From an uncultured Actinomycetes bacterium (lineage in GTDB: Bacteria > Actinomycetota > Acidimicrobiia > Acidimicrobiales > RAAP-2), in the NCBI GenBank assembly GCA_903830745.1, contig CAIKVF010000266.1:1-9867 (forward strand): a stretch of 9,867 nucleotides of DNA, read 5' to 3'. A program made the position numbers and the translations under genes. Shown here piece by piece: positions 5,904-9,867 of the stretch. Positions within the stretch are counted from its first letter, which is position 1; the number at the start of each line of letters is the position of its first letter. Below the pieces are notes generated by a model. The model saw nothing but the letters and a program-made list of their open reading frames with translations, had not been told where the DNA came from and did not search any database.

Positions 5904-6932
5904 CTAGGAAAGAATGCTGATGAGTTCTTCAGCAATTTGCACTGTATTAAGTGCTGCACCCTTACGTAGGTTGTCATTGCTGACAAAGAACGAAAGGCCA
6001 TTCTTCACAGTTTCGGCTGGGCGGATACGGCCAACGAAGCTTGGGTCCTTGCCCGCAGCCAGACGTGGTGTCGGCATTTCGTGAAGAACAACACCTGGCG
6101 CATTAGAAAGAATTTCTGTTGCCTCTTGAGGTGAAATTGGTCGATCAAAACTTGCGGTGATCGAAAGTGAGTGACCGGTGAATACTGGAACTCGGACGCA
6201 GGTCGCCGCAACAAGCAGTCCAGGTATTTCAAGAATTTTGCGACTCTCGTCACGAAGCTTCTTTTCCTCAACTGTTTCGAGTCGGTCGTCATCAACCATG
6301 TCACCAGCCATAGGGATCACGTTGTGCGCAATGGTGTTAGGGAACTTAACTCCAGGAGTCATTTCAATTCCTGCACCATCAAACGTTAAAACTCGAATGT
6401 CACGCTGCACAGATGCTTCAACTTGACCAGCAAGTTCATCAACGCCGTCTCGTCCAGCACCACTGACAGCTTGGTATGTAGAAACGGTAAGCGATGTAAG
6501 CCCTGCAGCTAAGTGCAGCGGCTTAAGTACTGGCATTGCCGCCATGGTTGTGCAGTTCGGGTTAGCAACAATTCCCTTAGGGATGTTGTGAAGAGTGTGT
6601 GCGTTAACTTCAGAAACAACAAGTGGAACGTCAGGGTCACTGCGCCACGCTGAAGAGTTGTCAACAACAATTGCACCAGCAGCAGCCATCAAAGGTGAAA
6701 TGGCGCGAGAAGCAGTTGCGCCCGAAGATGCAAGAACAATCTGAATTCCTGAGAAGTCTGCCGTTGAAGCGTCTTCAACAACAATTTGCTCCCCATTCCA
6801 GTCGAGGAACGTTCCAGCTGAGCGTGATGAACCGAAGTAACGGATCTCATCAACTGGGTAATTACGCTCGCGAAGAATCGCTCGCATGACTGTTCCTACT
6901 TGACCTGTGGCTCCAATAATGGCAATTCGCAT
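5904..6932 (-). CDS. asd: Aspartate-semialdehyde dehydrogenase
   Basis: The 342-residue cytoplasmic enzyme reduces aspartyl-4-phosphate to aspartate-4-semialdehyde with NADPH, the second step of the Lys/Thr/Met and diaminopimelate pathway. Visible features: the Rossmann motif GATGQVG (7-13), DNSSAWR (91-97), catalytic Cys127 in NPNCTTM, Gln154 in STYQAVSGAGRDG, Arg247 in CVRVPV and catalytic His254 in FTGHS, with a C-terminal NLRKGAALN motif (321-329). Length fits the family (about 340). The gene follows lysC by nine bases on the same strand, the classic actinobacterial lysC-asd pair carrying out consecutive reactions. The ATG at 6932 has no Shine-Dalgarno site; instead TAGACT, sharing the lysC stop codon, sits six bases upstream and may be an additional promoter. 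Confidence 0.97.
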   Translation of the reverse strand: MRIAIIGATGQVGTVMRAILRERNYPVDEIRYFGSSRSAGTFLDWNGEQIVVEDASTADFSGIQIVLASSGATASRAISPLMAAAGAIVVDNSSAWRSDPDVPLVVSEVNAHTLHNIPKGIVANPNCTTMAAMPVLKPLHLAAGLTSLTVSTYQAVSGAGRDGVDELAGQVEASVQRDIRVLTFDGAGIEMTPGVKFPNTIAHNVIPMAGDMVDDDRLETVEEKKLRDESRKILEIPGLLVAATCVRVPVFTGHSLSITASFDRPISPQEATEILSNAPGVVLHEMPTPRLAAGKDPSFVGRIRPAETVKNGLSFFVSNDNLRKGAALNTVQIAEELISILS

Positions 6933-6938
6933 GGGATA

Positions 6939-6944
6939 AGTCTA
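6939..6944 (-). promoter_or_regulatory. Candidate internal -10 box (TAGACT) for asd overlapping the lysC stop
   Basis: On the minus strand the lysC stop TAG (6944-6942) is the first half of TAGACT, which is followed by six bases and the asd ATG. The spacing is the same as at the promoter-proximal genes, so asd may also be transcribed as a leaderless message independent of lysC. Translational coupling after the lysC stop is the alternative. Confidence 0.35.
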
Positions 6945-7421
6945 GTTCGCGTCTAGCCCAAACGCAGTGTGAAGGAAACGCACAGCGTCTCCAACCTTGT
7001 CTGCGCGAAGAACACAAGAGATTCGAATTGAGCTCGTTGAAATCATTTCAATGTTGATTCCATTATTTGAAAGTGTTTCAAACATCAGAGCCGTTACCCC
7101 AGCACTCGACTTCATGCCCGCGCCAACAATTGAAACACGTCCAATGTTGTTGTCAGTGGTAACTGATGCAGCACCAATTACTGATTTAACTTTTTCGCAT
7201 ACGTCTGTTGCGGCGTCAAGATCAGTAAGGGCAACTGTGAACGAAATGTCCGTTAGTCCGTTGGCTCCGGTGTTCTGGACAATCATGTCAACGTTGATGC
7301 CTTCATTGGCGAGCTCACGGAACAACTTCGCAGCGATGCCCGGCTTGTCGGGTACACCACCGACCGTGATTTTTGCCTCAGACGTATCGTCGGTAATTGC
7401 GGTAACAACTGCTTCTTCCAT
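6942..7421 (-). CDS. Predicted aspartokinase beta subunit from an internal in-frame start of lysC
   Basis: An ATG at 7421 in the lysC frame is preceded by GGAGGAGG (7437-7430) with an 8-base gap, the strongest ribosome site in the window. Translation would give 159 residues beginning [17 protein letters not shown] and containing only the two ACT domains. In Corynebacterium glutamicum and for Bacillus subtilis aspartokinase II, lysC is known to encode a separate beta subunit from an internal start at nearly this position, giving alpha2-beta2 enzymes regulated by lysine (with threonine in Corynebacterium). That the same holds here is inferred from the conserved position and the SD site. Confidence 0.65.
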   Translation of the reverse strand: MEEAVVTAITDDTSEAKITVGGVPDKPGIAAKLFRELANEGINVDMIVQNTGANGLTDISFTVALTDLDAATDVCEKVKSVIGAASVTTDNNIGRVSIVGAGMKSSAGVTALMFETLSNNGINIEMISTSSIRISCVLRADKVGDAVRFLHTAFGLDAN

Positions 7422-8159
7422 AGTGGGGTCCTCCTCCACAATCCAGGTTCCTGGTTCCCAGGTAAAACTTGATCGAACATGTAATGGCACACCATGACGA
7501 CGTGCAAATTCAACTGAGCGCAACATCAGTACACGGCCGCCAGTCGCAGCCATTTCCATCATCTCGTCAAAAGAAATTTTGTCTAAGCGGTGCGCCTTTG
7601 GAACAACTCGCGGGTCAGCGGTGTACACACCCGTTACGTCGGTGTAGATCTCACATACATCAGCACCAAGTGCAGCAGCGAGTGCAACTGCAGTTACGTC
7701 TGATCCTCCGCGACCAAGTGTGGTGATGTCGTGATCGGTTGAGACACCTTGGAACCCTGCAACAACGGGGACCTTCCCAGCATCGATTGCTTCACGAATG
7801 CGTTCAGGACGCATTTCAAGAATTTTGGCTCGAGTGTGGTCGGTGTCAGTAATAATTCCGGCCTGTGAACCTGTGAATGAAGCAGACTGCACGCCTTGGT
7901 CGGCAAGCGCCATAGAAACAAGGGCCATTGAGATTCGCTCACCGGCGGTGAGGAGCATGTCGAGTTCACGTGGCGGACGTGTCGGGGAAACTTCGTCAGC
8001 CAATTTGATTAGTTCATCGGTGAACTTACCCATTGCTGATACAACAACGACAACTTCATTGCCTTCGGCGCGAGTTTTAGCAACATGGCTGGCGACAGCA
8101 CGAATACGTTCAGCATCGCCTACTGACGTTCCACCGTACTTTTGAACAACAAGAGCCAT
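6942..8159 (-). CDS. lysC: Aspartate kinase (alpha subunit)
   Basis: The 405-residue enzyme phosphorylates aspartate with ATP, the first committed step to Lys, Thr, Met and diaminopimelate. The kinase domain covers residues 1-245: QKYGGTSVG (6-14), the [10 protein letters not shown] stretch (41-50), [11 protein letters not shown] (95-105), [12 protein letters not shown] (147-158) and [13 protein letters not shown] (172-184). Two ACT domains follow (about 260-330 and 340-400), with [15 protein letters not shown] (263-277) and [14 protein letters not shown] (342-355); these bind inhibitory Lys and/or Thr in the family. A TTG directly before the ATG is also in frame; ATG 8159 is preferred because TAGAAT lies six bases upstream of it and homologues start [10 protein letters not shown]. 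The upstream region is too short for a lysine riboswitch. It shares a 55-base divergent promoter region with the FKBP gene. Confidence 0.97.
   Translation of the reverse strand: MALVVQKYGGTSVGDAERIRAVASHVAKTRAEGNEVVVVVSAMGKFTDELIKLADEVSPTRPPRELDMLLTAGERISMALVSMALADQGVQSASFTGSQAGIITDTDHTRAKILEMRPERIREAIDAGKVPVVAGFQGVSTDHDITTLGRGGSDVTAVALAAALGADVCEIYTDVTGVYTADPRVVPKAHRLDKISFDEMMEMAATGGRVLMLRSVEFARRHGVPLHVRSSFTWEPGTWIVEEDPTMEEAVVTAITDDTSEAKITVGGVPDKPGIAAKLFRELANEGINVDMIVQNTGANGLTDISFTVALTDLDAATDVCEKVKSVIGAASVTTDNNIGRVSIVGAGMKSSAGVTALMFETLSNNGINIEMISTSSIRISCVLRADKVGDAVRFLHTAFGLDAN
7430..7437 (-). promoter_or_regulatory. Internal ribosome binding site (GGAGGAGG) within lysC
   Basis: GGAGGAGG on the minus strand sits eight bases before the in-frame ATG at 7421. 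It encodes parts of the Val-Glu-Glu-Asp codons, so the gene tolerates or selects an unusually strong anti-SD match here. It supports separate synthesis of the ACT-domain subunit. Confidence 0.65.
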
Positions 8160-8165
8160 CAAGTA

Positions 8166-8171
8166 ATTCTA
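8166..8171 (-). promoter_or_regulatory. -10 box (TAGAAT) for lysC-asd
   Basis: TAGAAT on the minus strand is followed by six bases (TACTTG) and the lysC ATG, predicting a leaderless message. TTCAAG about 18 bases further upstream is a weak -35 candidate. Confidence 0.55.
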
Positions 8172-8202
8172 GTTGAGGGCTTCTACCCCCTTGAAGGCCT
8201 AG

Positions 8203-8208
8203 TAAAGT
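8203..8208 (+). promoter_or_regulatory. -10 box (TAAAGT) for the FKBP-cyclophilin operon
   Basis: TAAAGT is followed by six bases (CGCTTC) and the FKBP ATG; there is no Shine-Dalgarno site. It is back to back with the lysC -10 (8166-8171), leaving 31 bases between the boxes, so the two promoters probably share or compete for upstream contacts. Confidence 0.55.
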
Positions 8209-8214
8209 CGCTTC

Positions 8215-8916
8215 ATGGCTACTACTAAACGTGAACGACAAAAAGCGGCACGCCGCGAAAAGATGGAACGACTTCAAAAAGAATCCAAAAGGCGTCAGAC
8301 TCTTCGACGCTGGGTAATTATTTCAATAGTCGGCGCAATGGTTCTCGGAACCGGTGCTGCGCTGTTTTCTGGGGGCTCAAGCACAACAACAACAACAACA
8401 ACGACGACACTTGCAACAACAACCACAACAATGGCTCAGGGGTCAACAACGACAACTGGTGCAGTCACGACTTCGACAATCGCGGCGAGCGTTTCAACGT
8501 TCCAACCAATCCCCGCAGCAGACCGCTCAGCTGCCGGAAAGTTTGGATCTGAGCCAACCGTTACCGTGCCAACTAGTGCCGCACCAACGCAAATGCTTTC
8601 GAGTGACCTCATTGCAGGAACTGGCGCAGCTGCAAAGGCTGGCGACACGCTCCAGATGCAGTACGTTCTCGCTACATACTCAACTCACAAAGTTCAGCAG
8701 TCTTCATGGACTTCATCGCCATTTAGTTTCAAGCTTGGCACTGGACAAGTTATTAAGGGCTGGGACCTAGGAATCGTTGGCATGCGTGAGGGCGGACGAC
8801 GTGAACTCATCATTCCTGCATCACTTGGATATGGCGCACAGTCACCTGGTAACGGCATCGCAGCAAACGACACACTCGTATTCGTAGTTGACCTTTTGAA
8901 GGTCACAAAGGGTTAA
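8215..8916 (+). CDS. Membrane-anchored FKBP-type peptidyl-prolyl isomerase with Thr-rich linker
   Basis: The 233-residue protein should speed cis-trans isomerisation of proline bonds outside the membrane. Its parts are a very basic cytoplasmic N-terminus (1-32), one membrane helix (about 33-51), a low-complexity linker with nine consecutive threonines (57-65) and further Thr runs (68-72, 78-81), and a C-terminal FKBP domain (about 127-232). Conserved FKBP positions are present: Tyr150, PFSF (169-172), GQVIKGWD (177-184), GGRRELIIP (193-201), GYG (205-207) and LVFVVDLLKV (221-230). However the canonical active-site Phe-Asp pair (F36/D37 of human FKBP12) reads Gln161-Gln162, so activity or specificity may differ. 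There is no Cys, so it is not a lipoprotein. It forms an operon with the cyclophilin two bases downstream. Confidence 0.92.
   Translation: MATTKRERQKAARREKMERLQKESKRRQTLRRWVIISIVGAMVLGTGAALFSGGSSTTTTTTTTTLATTTTTMAQGSTTTTGAVTTSTIAASVSTFQPIPAADRSAAGKFGSEPTVTVPTSAAPTQMLSSDLIAGTGAAAKAGDTLQMQYVLATYSTHKVQQSSWTSSPFSFKLGTGQVIKGWDLGIVGMREGGRRELIIPASLGYGAQSPGNGIAANDTLVFVVDLLKVTKG
8383..8409 (+). repeat. Trinucleotide (ACA)n tract encoding polythreonine
   Basis: Six ACA codons in a row (8383-8400) are followed by ACG ACG ACA, encoding nine threonines in the extracytoplasmic linker of the FKBP protein. Further ACA-rich codons follow to about 8457. Slippage would change linker length by whole residues without shifting the frame. 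Confidence 0.8.
8889..8905 (+). other. Hairpin at the 3' end of the FKBP gene, just before the cyclophilin ribosome site
   Basis: TGACCTT (8889-8895), TTG, and AAGGTCA (8899-8905) form a perfect 7-bp stem. It ends one base before the AAAGGG ribosome site of the next gene. It lies within codons for VDLLKV, a stretch common in FKBPs, so it could be coincidental, or it could protect or tune downstream translation. Confidence 0.35.
8907..8912 (+). promoter_or_regulatory. Ribosome binding site (AAAGGG) of the cyclophilin gene
   Basis: AAAGGG lies inside the last FKBP codons, six bases before the cyclophilin ATG. As an operon-internal gene it has a normal Shine-Dalgarno site, unlike the first gene of the operon. 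Confidence 0.6.
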
Positions 8917-8918
8917 TC

Positions 8919-9470
8919 ATGAGTGACAACATTCCAAACGCAGACGGATCAAGTGCACAGCGTCAGAAGTTTGACGCTGCACCACCCATGATCATTGATC
9001 CAGCAAAGAACTACTCAGCGACAATGGTCACGTCAAAGGGAACACTAGAAATTGTTCTTGATGCAGCGGGCGCACCAAACACAGTGAACAGTTTTGTGTT
9101 CTTGTCACGTTGGCACTACTACGACGGGATTGTTTTTCACCGCGTGATTCCTGGTTTCGTTCTTCAAGGTGGCGACCCAACTGGCACCGGCGCCGGTGGA
9201 CCTGGGTACCGCTTCAAAGACGAACTTCCAAAAGCTGGACGTTACGAACTTGGATCACTCGCTATGGCTAACGCAGGACCTGACACCAATGGTTCACAGT
9301 TCTTCGTAATCTCTGGACCAGATGGCATGCGCCTACCGCCGCTCTACGCACTATTCGGCAAGGTCGTCAAGGGCCTTGACGTTGTTGCAGCAATTGATGC
9401 AATCGGAACAGGCAGCGGACGTCCGCAAGAAGACGTAATCATCGAGTCTGTGACTATTACTGAGTCATAA
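8919..9470 (+). CDS. Cyclophilin-type peptidyl-prolyl cis-trans isomerase
   Basis: The 183-residue protein is a single-domain cyclophilin. No signal peptide or membrane helix is present, so it should act in the cytoplasm. A flexible N-terminus (1-30) leads into the domain starting near YSATMVTSKGTLEIVLD (32-48). Active-site segments are FHRVIPGFVLQGGDP (73-87), with catalytic Arg75, Phe80 and Gln83, then GSLAMANAGPDTNGSQFF (112-129) and LYALFGKVVKG (142-152). These match the cyclophilin A catalytic Arg55, Phe60 and Gln63 by homology. It follows the FKBP gene after two bases and has its own ribosome site (AAAGGG). The pair couples one envelope-facing and one cytoplasmic isomerase in one transcript, which ends at the hairpin at 9474-9492. 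Confidence 0.95.
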   Translation: MSDNIPNADGSSAQRQKFDAAPPMIIDPAKNYSATMVTSKGTLEIVLDAAGAPNTVNSFVFLSRWHYYDGIVFHRVIPGFVLQGGDPTGTGAGGPGYRFKDELPKAGRYELGSLAMANAGPDTNGSQFFVISGPDGMRLPPLYALFGKVVKGLDVVAAIDAIGTGSGRPQEDVIIESVTITES

Positions 9471-9473
9471 GAA

Positions 9474-9492
9474 CTTGGCCCTAGCGGCCAAG
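9474..9492 (+). terminator. Hairpin terminator of the FKBP-cyclophilin operon
   Basis: CTTGGCC (9474-9480), loop CTAGC, and GGCCAAG (9486-9492) form a perfect GC-rich 7-bp stem four bases after the cyclophilin stop. No T-run follows, as is common for actinobacterial terminators. The bases from 9493 to the next promoter hold nothing else recognisable. Confidence 0.65.
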
Positions 9493-9541
9493 GCATACAT
9501 AACGAAGTCCTCTCGACTGGCTCGACACGGCTACTGGCAAG

Positions 9542-9547
9542 TAATCT
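9542..9547 (+). promoter_or_regulatory. -10 box (TAATCT) for the 3-hydroxyacyl-CoA dehydrogenase gene
   Basis: TAATCT is followed by six bases (TCTGAA) and the ATG at 9554, again predicting a leaderless transcript. It lies after the operon hairpin, so the gene appears independently transcribed. Confidence 0.5.
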
Positions 9548-9553
9548 TCTGAA

Positions 9554-9867
9554 ATGACGTTCACAAAAATTGGCATTTTAGGTTCAGGCATTATGGGCAG
9601 CGGAATTGCAGAAGTATCTGCAGCCGCCGGGGCAACAGTGATTCTTAGGAGTCGTTCACAAGAAACGGCTGACAAGATGCTGGCTGGACTCGAGAAGTCC
9701 CTTGCGAAGCAAGTCGAAAAAGGAAAGCGCACTCAAGAAGACGCTGACCAGATCCGTGCTCGCGTTAGTGCAACCACCAATCTCACAGACCTTGCAGACT
9801 GCGACCTCATCATTGAGTCAGTAGTTGAGAACCTTGATGTTAAGAAGCAGATCTTTAAAGAGCTTGA
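9554..9867 (+). CDS. 3-hydroxyacyl-CoA (3-hydroxybutyryl-CoA) dehydrogenase, N-terminal part
   Basis: The first 104 residues are visible and the gene runs off the window. MTFTKIGILGSGIMGSGIAEV carries the dinucleotide-binding GxGxxG motif (10-15) typical of 3-hydroxyacyl-CoA dehydrogenases, followed by the long helical insert (about 36-68) and the CDLIIESVVENLDVKKQIFKEL region (84-104). The family oxidises 3-hydroxyacyl-CoA to 3-ketoacyl-CoA, or does the reverse, in fatty-acid or butyryl-CoA metabolism. The residue at the end of the second strand, normally an acidic NAD(H) marker, is Ser33 within LRSRS, which hints at NADP(H). The catalytic His-Glu pair lies beyond the window. The start is supported by family alignment and a TAATCT box six bases upstream. 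Confidence 0.93.
   Translation, partial: MTFTKIGILGSGIMGSGIAEVSAAAGATVILRSRSQETADKMLAGLEKSLAKQVEKGKRTQEDADQIRARVSATTNLTDLADCDLIIESVVENLDVKKQIFKEL

Noticed and set aside
6997..7497. Long open frame on the plus strand antisense to lysC (166 codons), with similar ones at 7798-8145 and within gltA and asd
   Set aside because: These mirror codon structure of well-identified minus-strand genes, have no ribosome site or family features, and are treated as shadows.
8160..8214. Lysine riboswitch upstream of lysC
   Set aside because: Only 55 bases separate the divergent genes and the -10 box is six bases from the ATG, leaving no room for a riboswitch.
8383..8460. ACA repeats as a CRISPR or tandem-repeat element
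   Set aside because: The repeats are in-frame threonine codons in the FKBP linker, with no spacers.

Overview
The window reads as a compact, streamlined actinobacterial chromosome segment with moderate GC. The best guess is an Acidimicrobiia-like lineage (inference). The reasons are the FkpA-type isomerase with a long threonine-run linker after its membrane anchor, the aspartokinase/semialdehyde-dehydrogenase pair of actinobacterial type, and promoter boxes placed directly against start codons. Gaps between genes are about 3 to 100 bases. No stretch over 300 bases lacks a gene. No mobile element, CRISPR array or foreign-looking island is visible.

Layout from left to right. The first ~87 bases hold nothing certain, perhaps the 5' end of a minus-strand gene. 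A strong hairpin (88-117) and tRNA-Tyr(GUA) follow on the minus strand (120-204). yajQ (+, 270-758) converges on a GtrA-like membrane protein gene (-, 755-1264), and their stop codons overlap. Acyl-CoA thioesterase tesB (+, 1361-2221) converges on citrate synthase gltA (-, 2225-3496), with a 17-base palindrome across the two stops. A long minus-strand run, in transcription order, is lysC, asd, rmuC, an unrecognised membrane-anchored protein, and gltA. From the short lysC upstream region a plus-strand pair diverges: a membrane-anchored FKBP isomerase and a cyclophilin, ending in a hairpin. The window closes with the first 104 codons of a 3-hydroxyacyl-CoA dehydrogenase (+).

The genes are mostly core metabolism: entry to the TCA cycle (gltA), the first two steps of the aspartate family toward Lys/Thr/Met/DAP (lysC, asd), acyl-CoA turnover (tesB, hbd-like), protein folding (two PPIases), DNA maintenance (rmuC) and translation (tRNA-Tyr). 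I found no undescribed defence or secretion system.

The most interesting signals are regulatory. (1) Nearly every promoter-proximal gene has a TANNNT box exactly 6-7 bases before its ATG, which predicts leaderless mRNAs, whereas rmuC, gltA and the operon-internal cyclophilin have Shine-Dalgarno sites. (2) Inside lysC a GGAGGAGG site lies 8 bases before an in-frame ATG at the start of the ACT-domain half, predicting a separate regulatory beta subunit. (3) The FKBP domain has QQ where the canonical active-site FD pair should be.
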